DNA of 30,624 nt from ZCTH02-B3 sp036563895 (GTDB lineage: Bacteria > Bacillota > Bacilli > Paenibacillales > Paenibacillaceae): NCBI GenBank assembly GCA_036563895.1, contig DATCLN010000111.1:1-30624 (forward strand). The letters are read 5' to 3'. A program made the position numbers and the translations under genes. Every line of letters starts with the position of its first letter. Positions within the stretch are counted from its first letter, which is position 1. Shown here one piece after another: positions 8,763-15,246 of this stretch. The notes beneath the pieces were generated by a model. It was given only the letters and a program-made list of their open reading frames with translations. It was not told the origin of the DNA and searched no databases.

Positions 8763-9626
8763 TCACTCCGCTCCGCGGCGGCAGGGAAAGACGACGACGG
8801 CGCTCCAGCCCGGCGGTCTCGGCGCGGAATCGGCTTCCGGAGAACCCGCCCCCGAACCCGCTTTGTCCGGATCCGCCGCGGATCCGCCTTCACCGCCGGT
8901 TCCGCCTTCCCCGTCTTCCCCGCCATGCCGCCAAAAAGCGCGAATCCGGCCGGCTCTGTCCAGGACCTTGTCCCACTCCCTGCGAAGGCCTTCTTCGTCG
9001 GCCGTTTCACCGGCAAAATCCAGCCGCAGCTCGACGCCGTCTTTACCGCGCCGGAATTCCATGCGCAGCGTGTTTTCGGCCTCCGCGCCGCGCGCCGCGC
9101 GGAAACGGACCGCGTTGACGAGGCCGATGACCGCGCGGGTCACCCGCTCCCGTTCGGCTTCCGTTCCTTCCAGGGCAAACTGCTCGTCCACCTGCACGTC
9201 CAGGCGCAGGGTGTCGGAAAGCGCCCGGAAGGAAAGCAGAAAAAACGCCAGCTCGCTGCTGCCGAGACGGGAAATCCGGCTTTCGCGCTCCATCCGCTCC
9301 CTTATTCTGTCCACCGTCTCCATCGCTTTATGGAGCTTTTGCAGGCGAAGGTAACCGTACAATATTTGCAGATCGTTCATCCAGTCGTGGCGCTGCTGGC
9401 TCAGCGCGTGCAGCCAGAACCGCCGCTGCTCGTCCGCCAGGCGCGCAAACCGCCGGCGGTTGGCCCGGTGCACCGTTTCCGTATGCACGATCGCCGCCGC
9501 CAGGGCCCAGGCCGCCAGCAACAGGGCCGGCCACCGGGCGTCCGGCAGAACGGCGGTCAGCACGGCCGGCAACACCAGCGATCCGGCCGCCGCCGCGCTC
9601 CAGGGCGTAAAATGTTTGGCCCGCAT
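8763..9626 (-). CDS. spo0B: Spo0B-like phosphotransferase with N-terminal membrane anchor
   Basis: Sporulation phosphorelay protein that passes phosphate from Spo0F to Spo0A in Bacillus. The key motif SQQRHDWMNDLQ is present; its histidine (residue 86 from the upstream ATG, 80 from the chosen start) matches the phosphoacceptor. Two hydrophobic segments precede it (roughly residues 10-50), unlike cytosolic B. subtilis Spo0B. The C-terminal half carries a Gly/Glu/Asp-rich insertion before the last strand-like GWSAVVVFP. The start at 9626 has GGGAGACGG upstream; an in-frame ATG at 9644 has no good ribosome site and abuts a terminator T-run. Position between rpmA and obgE supports the call. Family sequence is divergent, so function rests on the His motif and synteny. 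Confidence 0.85.
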   Translation of the reverse strand: MRAKHFTPWSAAAAGSLVLPAVLTAVLPDARWPALLLAAWALAAAIVHTETVHRANRRRFARLADEQRRFWLHALSQQRHDWMNDLQILYGYLRLQKLHKAMETVDRIRERMERESRISRLGSSELAFFLLSFRALSDTLRLDVQVDEQFALEGTEAERERVTRAVIGLVNAVRFRAARGAEAENTLRMEFRRGKDGVELRLDFAGETADEEGLRREWDKVLDRAGRIRAFWRHGGEDGEGGTGGEGGSAADPDKAGSGAGSPEADSAPRPPGWSAVVVFPCRRGAE

Positions 9627-9645
9627 CTGGCTTCCGTCTCCCATG

Positions 9646-9683
9646 CAAAAACAACCCCCGGCCGTCTGTTCCGGCCGGGGGTT
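9646..9683 (-). terminator. Strong intrinsic terminator after rpmA
   Basis: A 12-bp uninterrupted stem (9653-9664 with 9672-9683), seven-base loop, and on the minus strand a run of five T (9646-9650) just past it. It starts 15 bases after the rpmA stop and ends almost on the spo0B start region, separating ribosomal-protein transcription from spo0B-obgE. No clear sigma-A promoter was seen for spo0B, so some read-through is likely. Confidence 0.85.
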
Positions 9684-9697
9684 ATCATGCTGCCGTT

Positions 9698-10006
9698 TTA
9701 GCCTTCCGACGCTGCCGCGACCGGTGCCTCGACGGGATAGACGCTGACCCGTTTGCGGTCGCGACCCCAGCGTTCAAAACGGACAATGCCCGCCGTTTTC
9801 GCGTAAAGCGTATCGTCCGAGCCCTTCCCGACGTTGCGGCCCGGGTGGATGCGCGTGCCGCGCTGCCGGACCAGGATGCTGCCGGCCGTCACCAGCTGGC
9901 CGTCGGCGCGCTTCACGCCAAGGCGTTTCGCTTCGCTGTCGCGGCCGTTCTTCGTGGAACCGACGCCCTTCTTGGACGCGAACAGCTGCAGATTTATCCG
10001 CATCAT
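9698..10006 (-). CDS. rpmA: 50S ribosomal protein L27 with cleavable N-terminus
   Basis: A 102-residue L27 protein of the peptidyl-transferase region of the 50S subunit. The N-terminus reads MMRINLQLFASKKGVGSTKN, the Firmicute form in which residues before ASKKG are removed by the Prp protease; the cleavage site is visible as LQLF before ASKKG. Conserved RQRGTRIHPG and VGKGSDDTL segments follow. Two ATGs are adjacent; the first is used here, seven bases after AAAGGAGGT. Its start overlaps the stop of the prp gene, whose product matures it. Confidence 0.98.
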   Translation of the reverse strand: MMRINLQLFASKKGVGSTKNGRDSEAKRLGVKRADGQLVTAGSILVRQRGTRIHPGRNVGKGSDDTLYAKTAGIVRFERWGRDRKRVSVYPVEAPVAAASEG

Positions 10007-10380
10007 GGTGTCAACCTCCTTTTCGGCGAATTTCCGATGGCCTTCGCGGCCACGGGCGATTGTTCGATCCGGACGTATTCCCCGTACGACTCGGCGATGG
10101 ATTCCAGCGCGACCAGCATGCCTTCCAGAAGCAACTGCGCGCGTTCCTGCTGCGCCTCATCCCCTTCCGGCGGCACGGACGCGTCCAGGAAACCTTCGCG
10201 CATCTCGGCGCGCAGCCTAAGCCCGGTGAGGCGCTCCACGGCGTTGACCGCGCCAATGGCCACCGCCGACACGCCGGCGCATACGATGTCCCTGCCCGGC
10301 TCATCGTAATACGCGTGGCCGGAAACGGTGAAGCGCGCCACGCGTCCGTCCGGATCCCGCCAAATTCTGACGGTGATCAT
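10003..10380 (-). CDS. prp: Ribosomal-processing cysteine protease Prp
   Basis: A 125-residue protein of the YsxB/Prp family that removes the N-terminal extension of L27. The catalytic pair is in place: histidine 22 in SGHA and cysteine 34 in VCAGVSA, the same positions known for Staphylococcus aureus Prp. It lies six bases after rplU and overlaps rpmA as ATGA, the usual rplU-prp-rpmA arrangement. Length is normal. The protein is cytosolic, with no signal sequence. Confidence 0.95.
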   Translation of the reverse strand: MITVRIWRDPDGRVARFTVSGHAYYDEPGRDIVCAGVSAVAIGAVNAVERLTGLRLRAEMREGFLDASVPPEGDEAQQERAQLLLEGMLVALESIAESYGEYVRIEQSPVAAKAIGNSPKRRLTP

Positions 10381-10386
10381 GGCGCC

Positions 10387-10698
10387 TTACGCCTCGATGC
10401 TTTCGATGGTCACTTTCGTGTACGGCTGGCGGTGACCCTGCTTGCGGCGCTGGTTCTTTTTGGGCTTGTACTTGAAGACGATGATTTTCTTGCCCTTGAC
10501 ATGCTTTTCGACCTTGCCGGTCACCTTCGCGCCGGGCACCGTCGGCTCGCCGGCCACGAATCCCTGGTCGCCGCTTACGGCCAGCACGCGGTCAAAGGTG
10601 ACGGTGTCTCCTTCCGCTGCCGCAAGCTTCTCCACGTAGATCACGTCGCCCGGCTGCACCTTGTACTGCTTGCCGCCGGTTTCGATGATGGCGTACAT
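10387..10698 (-). CDS. rplU: 50S ribosomal protein L21
   Basis: A 103-residue L21 protein beginning MYAIIETGGKQYKVQPGD and ending with the 23S rRNA-binding basic segment KYKPKKNQRRKQGHRQPYT. The frame stays open 55 codons further upstream, but the start at 10698 is fixed by AAGGAGGTG just upstream and by family length. It is the first gene of rplU-prp-rpmA, with its own promoter and a leader of about 130 bases. Confidence 0.98.
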   Translation of the reverse strand: MYAIIETGGKQYKVQPGDVIYVEKLAAAEGDTVTFDRVLAVSGDQGFVAGEPTVPGAKVTGKVEKHVKGKKIIVFKYKPKKNQRRKQGHRQPYTKVTIESIEA

Positions 10699-10828
10699 GC
10701 GCCCACCTCCTTCATCGCTGACTCGCCCCGCCGGGTGCCGGCTTCCTTCGTCCGCACGGCGCGGAACGCGGGATTGCCGGTCTTGCCAGACCCGGTCAAG
10801 TGCGGTTGTCGCATGCCACCACACGCAC
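10699..10828 (-). ncRNA. Probable L21 leader (ribosomal protein autoregulatory RNA)
   Basis: Transcribed leader between the rplU promoter and the rplU ribosome site. On the minus strand it can form an outer stem (10824-10828 with 10800-10804), a stem CCGGGTCT/AGACCGG with a GGCA loop and one bulge (10777-10795), and a GC-rich stem nearer the gene. Firmicutes carry a named L21 leader at this place, thought to bind L21 or L27. The call rests on position and foldability, not on a covariance match. Confidence 0.5.
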
Positions 10829-10834
10829 CTTGCG

Positions 10835-10863
10835 ATTGTATCATACCGGGAAAGCAAATTCAA
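10835..10863 (-). promoter_or_regulatory. Sigma-A promoter of rplU-prp-rpmA
   Basis: TTGAAT (10858-10863) and TACAAT (10835-10840) on the minus strand with a 17-base spacer. The sequence upstream is AT-rich (complement of ATGATAATTAACGG). The predicted RNA start gives a leader of about 130 bases before rplU. Confidence 0.8.
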
Positions 10864-10910
10864 TGATAATTAACGGAAGACCGGCTCCGCGCCGGGTGCC
10901 GGGCAAACAA

Positions 10911-11089
10911 GGACAAAAGTACATTTATTTTCCAATGAAAACGGCTTTTCCGGAAAAATAAATGTATTTTATGCTCTTAAATTGGAAAAATTTATGCGAT
11001 TTCCAGAAACGGGCCAAAAAATAAATGCACTATTGTCTCTATTTGCCCCAAACCGCCTTGAAAACGAAAAAATAAATGCACTTTTGTCG
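10911..11089. repeat. Cluster of about 20-bp AT-rich intergenic repeats
   Basis: Four copies of a core AAAATAAATGYAYTTTTGTC: one inverted at 10911-10931, and direct copies at 10955-10974, 11018-11038 and 11069-11089. A decayed fifth copy lies near 10987. Direct copies start about 32, 31 and 51 bases apart, close to 3, 3 and 5 DNA turns. Copies one and two form a long imperfect hairpin (10916-10970) with an inner GAAAA/TTTTC stem. The tract is far more AT-rich than its surroundings and lies between the lipoprotein gene and the rplU promoter. No gene is seen in 10864-11130. Confidence 0.85.
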
Positions 11090-11130
11090 TTGTTATCCGC
11101 GGGACTTGCCACAGCCCCGGCTTCCCTTGG

Positions 11131-11604
11131 TCACTCGGAACTTTCCAATGATACACCCGGCAGCAAATCCGGCATTTGTTCCCTTCCAATGCGAAGAACG
11201 AAGGCGTTCAGCGCCCGGCTGGCGTCGTCGTCCACCGTTTCGTACGTCCTGCCGCCCAGGTGCGTGTAAAGGTCGCCGACGCGATGGGTTTGATCTCCTA
11301 CAAACAGGTCCATAAAGTAAAGGTATCCGACGCTCTTGGCTTCGGATTCGCGCACGGTGACGACTTTGAGGCGCTCCGTGATGCCGCGGACGGTTTCGGA
11401 ATCGGTCACGGTGAGGCCGCGGCCGTCGCCGTATCGAATCTCGATCCGCTCCACCTCGTCCAGGCCGCTCCCCAGCACGGAGGTCAGCGGAACCGGGTCC
11501 GTCACGGCAGCTTTTCCTCCCGACGTTTTCTCGCAACCCGCCAGCGCCGCCGCGGCAAGAACGGCCAGCGCCATCAGCAGTGCGTTAGCGGCGATCCTGC
11601 GCAC
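11131..11604 (-). CDS. Hypothetical lipoprotein
   Basis: A 157-residue protein of unrecognised family. The N-terminus is a type II signal peptide: basic MRRIAAN, a hydrophobic core, and the lipobox LAGC with the acylated cysteine at residue 24. The mature part (about 133 residues) appears to be a small mixed alpha/beta domain with a conserved-looking YGDGRGLTVTDSETVRGI stretch, the IEIRYGDG/YLYFMDLFVGD pattern and no metal or nucleotide motif I can see. The start is GTG with AAGGAGGA eight bases upstream. It lies between spoIVFB and rplU, a slot with no gene in B. subtilis. It has its own possible -10 (11643-11648). Confidence 0.75.
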   Translation of the reverse strand: MRRIAANALLMALAVLAAAALAGCEKTSGGKAAVTDPVPLTSVLGSGLDEVERIEIRYGDGRGLTVTDSETVRGITERLKVVTVRESEAKSVGYLYFMDLFVGDQTHRVGDLYTHLGGRTYETVDDDASRALNAFVLRIGREQMPDLLPGVSLESSE

Positions 11605-11642
11605 GGCGGCATCCTCCTTCCGACGGTCGCCCTCATTTTTCC

Positions 11643-11678
11643 ATTATAGCAAAAAAAGATCCCGCCGCCCAGACGGCG
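11643..11678 (-). terminator. Weak terminator of spoIVFB merging into a -10 box
   Basis: A 5-bp stem CGCCG/CGGCG with a six-base loop (11663-11678) is followed on the minus strand by ATC and seven T (11651-11657), then directly by GC and a perfect TATAAT (11643-11648). The TATAAT would serve the lipoprotein gene, but no good -35 lies 16-18 bases upstream because the hairpin occupies that space. Terminator and promoter therefore share sequence. Confidence 0.5.
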
Positions 11679-11740
11679 CTTTCCGTACTTGAAGGAAGCA
11701 TCCGCGAAGGCGGCACCCCCGGAACCACCCGTCCCGCGGC

Positions 11741-12592
11741 TCAATGAGAACGGAGGCGGGCGAGGAATCCCTCGATCACCGCCCCTTCGGGGATCACCCG
11801 TTGGATGCGGCCTCCGTTCATCACATATATCAAATGATACCGTTCCTTCATGAACAGGCGGACCACGGAGGACAGCGGACGGTGAGGGGAGACGACGATG
11901 GGGTGGGCGATGGTCCCGGCGTCCATTTTTTCCGCGGAACGGCGACTGCGGTGCACGAGAAATCGAATGAAAAGGTACGGAATGTTGCGCCATTGGTACC
12001 AGCCGGAAGCCAGCAAAAACAACCCGATGAGCAGTAGATTGAGCTGCACCGGTCCGCCCCGAAGCACTGGCCAGGCCGCGGCCGCCGTAAGCGCCGCTCC
12101 GCCCGCCAGGCTGATGAGGACGGACCGGCGGAGCGCGGCGTGATAAGGGAGACGCAGGCTAAGCCAGGCCTGCATCAGTTTGCCGCCGTCCAGGGGAAGA
12201 AAGGGGAGCAGGTTGAAAAGGCCGATCCAGACATTCGCCGCCGCGAAATCGGCGGCCCAGGCGCGATCCGCCCATCCCGCCTGCCCGAGCGCCCAGCCGG
12301 ACAAAGCGAGCCAGGCGTTCTGCATTGGCCCGGCGAGGGCCACCACCGTTTCCTGCCGGACCGGAATCGTCCCCGCCTCTTCCACTTCGGCGACACCGCC
12401 GAACGGCAGCAGGCGGATTTCCCGGATGCGCCATCCGTAATGGAGCGCCGCCGCCACATGGCCGAGTTCGTGGATCACCACGATGATGAACAGGGTGGCC
12501 AGTTCCACGAACAGGCCGGCGGCCGCGGCGACGGCCATCAGCAGCACAAAAAGCGGATGCAGCCGGACGGTCATGCCGCGCCATTTAATCAA
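11741..12592 (-). CDS. spoIVFB: SpoIVFB, intramembrane metalloprotease that activates sigma-K
   Basis: A 283-residue site-2 protease in the outer forespore membrane that cleaves pro-sigma-K. Zinc ligands are visible: HELGH at 41-45 inside a hydrophobic segment, and D135 in NLLPFLPLDGGK, matching the B. subtilis HELGH and aspartate. Several membrane segments span 10-190, and a CBS-like C-terminal domain occupies about 220-283. The reading shown starts at TTG (12592) and keeps the conserved IKW opening; an ATG at 12574 is the alternative, and neither has a strong ribosome site. It overlaps the spoIVFA stop by 8 bases, so translation is probably coupled, fitting the stable SpoIVFA/FB complex. 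Confidence 0.93.
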   Translation of the reverse strand: MIKWRGMTVRLHPLFVLLMAVAAAAGLFVELATLFIIVVIHELGHVAAALHYGWRIREIRLLPFGGVAEVEEAGTIPVRQETVVALAGPMQNAWLALSGWALGQAGWADRAWAADFAAANVWIGLFNLLPFLPLDGGKLMQAWLSLRLPYHAALRRSVLISLAGGAALTAAAAWPVLRGGPVQLNLLLIGLFLLASGWYQWRNIPYLFIRFLVHRSRRSAEKMDAGTIAHPIVVSPHRPLSSVVRLFMKERYHLIYVMNGGRIQRVIPEGAVIEGFLARLRSH

Positions 12593-13814
12593 GCGGGATC
12601 ACTGCCGCCGGGTCGAGAGCTTTGCCGTTCTGCCGCACGGCGAAGTCCAGGAACGTCTCCGCGGAGCTTCCGCCGGACGGCGCCAGCCGGCCGATGGTCT
12701 GGCCGGTTTCGACCCAGTCGCCCGGCCGGACGTCGGGCTTGGCGATATTGCCGTAGACGGTGACGATCCGGTTCGGATGGCGGATGAGGACGGTGGAGGT
12801 GCCGTCTTCATTTCCCGTCACCTGCATCACCAAACCCGCGTAGACGGCCCGCACGGGGGTGGCTGCCGGCGCCGCGAGCCGCACGCCGACGCCGCTTTCG
12901 GCAAAAGTCTGCACCACTCGTCCGTCCACGGGAGGAGTCGTTTCCACCTGGCTCCAGATGGTTTCCGCCTTTTCCGCCCCGGCGCTTCCGAGCTGCTGCA
13001 GAAACGCGGGAGAACCGGCGAAATGCCGCTCGTACCAGGCGCGCACCGCGCGCGCGTCCATTTCCTCGGTCAGCGCGGCGGACAGCCAAAGACGGACGAG
13101 GGCGGCCCCGGGAAGCTCGAAGCGAAGCCATCCCCATACCGCGCCGAACAGCACCAGCGCCCAGACCACCCGGACCGCAAGCCCGCGGAAAAAACGCAGC
13201 GACCCGCCATCCGCCGGCGAATCGCTATCCGTCTCCCGGCGCTTCATCCGCTCTTTCCACCAGGTTTCCGGATCGTCGGAAAACAACGGGTCGGGGAAGT
13301 TCTCCGGCGGCCTCGCGTCTTCATCTGCGGGAGCGTTTCCCGCGACCAACCCTCGGGGCCTTGCCGCTGCACCTCCGGGAAGCCTGGCGCCGATCACCTT
13401 CCGGGCGGACGGCGGCATGGGCGGCGCTGCGGAACGGAGGTCGTCTCCCCCGGCGTGCACCCCGCCTTGAGCCGCGTCGTTTGCCGTGGCATCGGTCCGG
13501 GCAATCGCCCCGCCGGTGCCTTTGACGTCAGCCCGGGAGATCGCTCCATCGCTTGTCACGGCGTCGGTCCGGCCGGTCACGCCTTCGTTTGTCATGGCGC
13601 CGGTCGGGCCGGTCACGCCACCGCTTGCCTTGACGCCGGTCCGGCCGATTACCCGGTCGTTTGCCCCGTCATCCGTTTCGCCGATTGCACCGATCGCCCC
13701 GACGTTTTCGCCGGCCTCTTCGCCGGCCGGGCGGTCCGGATCCGCGGCGGCGCCGGCGGCGAGCCGCGCCAACCGTTCCTTGCGCCTCCGCCGGACGTTG
13801 CGCCGAACATCCAT
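12585..13814 (-). CDS. spoIVFA: SpoIVFA, inhibitor and scaffold of SpoIVFB (degenerate M23 fold)
   Basis: A 409-residue membrane protein. Basic N-terminus (1-16), then a low-complexity linker with six 12-residue repeats (43-114), one membrane segment (about 209-231), and a C-terminal M23/LytM-like domain (about 294-395). The zinc ligands of active M23 peptidases are missing: GVGVRLAAP replaces the HxGxD segment and LDFAVRQNG replaces LHFEVR. That fits SpoIVFA, which holds SpoIVFB inactive and is cut by SpoIVB and CtpB. The B. subtilis protein is about 264 residues, so the excess is almost all in the cytosolic linker. The ATG has AGGGAGGA upstream. Confidence 0.9.
   Translation of the reverse strand: MDVRRNVRRRRKERLARLAAGAAADPDRPAGEEAGENVGAIGAIGETDDGANDRVIGRTGVKASGGVTGPTGAMTNEGVTGRTDAVTSDGAISRADVKGTGGAIARTDATANDAAQGGVHAGGDDLRSAAPPMPPSARKVIGARLPGGAAARPRGLVAGNAPADEDARPPENFPDPLFSDDPETWWKERMKRRETDSDSPADGGSLRFFRGLAVRVVWALVLFGAVWGWLRFELPGAALVRLWLSAALTEEMDARAVRAWYERHFAGSPAFLQQLGSAGAEKAETIWSQVETTPPVDGRVVQTFAESGVGVRLAAPAATPVRAVYAGLVMQVTGNEDGTSTVLIRHPNRIVTVYGNIAKPDVRPGDWVETGQTIGRLAPSGGSSAETFLDFAVRQNGKALDPAAVIPLD
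13473..13688 (-). repeat. Six tandem 36-bp coding repeats in spoIVFA
   Basis: Residues 43-114 of SpoIVFA are six consecutive 12-residue units with approximate pattern (A/V)(I/T)(G/A)RT(D/G)(A/V)xxx(D/G)G, for example VTGRTDAVTSDG and VIGRTGVKASGG. The units are diverged, in frame and contiguous, so slippage or unequal crossing-over would change length without breaking the frame. Confidence 0.8.
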
Positions 13815-13850
13815 GCCGGCATCCTCCCTTCCGGTGCTTGTCTCACTTTC

Positions 13851-13879
13851 ACCTTATGGCGGATGCCGACGGTTTAGAC
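13851..13879 (-). promoter_or_regulatory. Possible sigma-E promoter of spoIVFA-spoIVFB
   Basis: On the minus strand GTCTAAA (13873-13879) lies 14 bases upstream of CATAAGGT (13851-13858), a partial match to the mother-cell sigma-E consensus (-10 CATAnnnT). The B. subtilis spoIVF operon is sigma-E dependent. The -35 match is weak. Confidence 0.35.
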
Positions 13880-13994
13880 CAGCCCGTCTGCGGACGGCGC
13901 GCCGCCCTGACGGGAAAGGCGGGAACCACCGCGGGCCGGGAATCGGAGGACCAACACGGCGGGAAACGCCCCGGCTCACAGCAGGAGACCCGGG

Positions 13995-14017
13995 AAAAAA
14001 ACGCGGCCGCCCGGCCG
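13995..14017 (-). terminator. Intrinsic terminator after rodA
   Basis: A 5-bp GC stem CGGCC/GGCCG with a four-base loop (14004-14017) followed on the minus strand by CG and seven T (13995-14001). It ends the mreB-to-rodA unit and precedes spoIVFA. The rest of the 13815-14091 gap is GC-rich with no gene seen, apart from the possible promoter at 13851-13879. Confidence 0.6.
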
Positions 14018-14091
14018 GCAATCGGTCCCTCCGGACGGAAAACCGGTCCCGCCGGCCGACAGGCCGCGAAACGGCGAATCGAGCCCCTCTT

Positions 14092-15240
14092 CTACGCCTC
14101 TTCCTCCTTCTCTTGCTCCTGATGCGCCCGCACGCTCATGATGAAGCCGACCGAAAGCATGTTGATCAATAGCGACGTGCCCCCGTAACTGATAAAGGGC
14201 AGCGTGATGCCGGTGATGGGCATGATGCCGATCATCATGCCGATGTTCTGGAAGATCTGGAACACCCACATCGACGCCACGCCGATGATGATGTACGATC
14301 CCCGCAGGTCGTTGCACTGGAAGGCGATCATGATCATGCGGTAGATGAACACGAAGTATAAAAGCAGCAGCACCGCCGCGCCCTGGAAGCCGAATTCCTC
14401 GCCGATGACGACGAAAATCGAATCGGAATAGAGATAGGGAACGAGTTCGCGGCGGATGGAATTGCCCTGCATGTAGCCGTCCCCGGCGAGACCGCCCGAG
14501 CCGATGGCGATCTGGGCCCGCTGGGACTGGAACTTCTCGTCGGCCGAAGCCTGGTCGGGGTTGATGAACGTGTTGATCCGTTCATACCAGTGCGATTTTC
14601 CCTGCTGCACGAGGAAGTCCCGGATTTCCTCGTTGTAGGTGTTGAACAGGTTGACGAAAATCGCCACGCTGACGGCGAACGCCGTCAGGCCGATAAGCAC
14701 GTGGGTGTACCGGACGTTGCCGATCCACAGCATGCCAAGAACGATAAAAATATAGATAATGGCGTTGCCCAGGTCCGGCTGGATCATGACCAGCAGAAAA
14801 GGCAGGAATGCCGCGGCCGCCACGGGCAGGACGTCCTGCCGGAACGAAAGCGGATTGCCCATTCTCCGCCCCAGGATCGCGGCGATGGCCAGGATCAGGC
14901 ACACCTTCATCAGCTCCGCGGGCTGAAACAGGTACCCCCCGGGCAGCTCGAACCAGCTGCGGGCATTGTTTTTGGGCGGGGCGAAAAAATATACGGCAAC
15001 CAGCAGCGCGATGCCGGCCCCGTACCAGAGATACCACCATTTGAGGACCCAACGGTAGTTGATCAGGGTCACCACGGGGATGATCAAAAAACCCGCCGCG
15101 TAGAACAGGAGGGTTTTCGTCGGATAGCTTTGCAGCGGCGTGCCCCATACGGCGCTCCGCACGGCGAGATAGCTGATGCCCATGAACAGGACCAGGATGG
15201 CGAGCATCAGCGCGTCCATTTTTTTGAGGCGGTTCAGCAC
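14092..15240 (-). CDS. rodA: SEDS peptidoglycan polymerase, RodA/FtsW/SpoVE family
   Basis: A 382-residue polytopic protein with about ten membrane segments. It shows the WFELPGGYLFQPAELMK block, the YSDSIFVVIGEEFGF segment and the C-terminal PFISYGGTSLL motif of SEDS glycosyltransferases, which polymerise lipid II with a partner class B PBP. Linkage to mreBCD favours the elongation (RodA) branch over FtsW or SpoVE, but this is inference. The start is GTG six bases after minD; an ATG seven codons later is possible, and neither has a strong ribosome site, so coupling to minD is likely. In B. subtilis this position is empty: minD is followed by spoIVFA. Confidence 0.88.
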   Translation of the reverse strand: MLNRLKKMDALMLAILVLFMGISYLAVRSAVWGTPLQSYPTKTLLFYAAGFLIIPVVTLINYRWVLKWWYLWYGAGIALLVAVYFFAPPKNNARSWFELPGGYLFQPAELMKVCLILAIAAILGRRMGNPLSFRQDVLPVAAAAFLPFLLVMIQPDLGNAIIYIFIVLGMLWIGNVRYTHVLIGLTAFAVSVAIFVNLFNTYNEEIRDFLVQQGKSHWYERINTFINPDQASADEKFQSQRAQIAIGSGGLAGDGYMQGNSIRRELVPYLYSDSIFVVIGEEFGFQGAAVLLLLYFVFIYRMIMIAFQCNDLRGSYIIIGVASMWVFQIFQNIGMMIGIMPITGITLPFISYGGTSLLINMLSVGFIMSVRAHQEQEKEEEA

Positions 15241-15246
15241 GGGTCA

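Noticed and set aside
7293..9701. An 802-codon open frame on the plus strand
   Set aside because: Antisense to obgE and spo0B; its translation is Arg/His-rich with no recognisable domain.
10911..11089. CRISPR array
   Set aside because: Repeats are imperfect, one is inverted, spacing is unequal and no cas genes are near.
10982..11269. Plus-strand small frame with repeated KINALLSL
   Set aside because: The repeat in the peptide is only the translation of the AT-rich DNA repeat; the frame then runs antisense into the lipoprotein gene and has no ribosome site.
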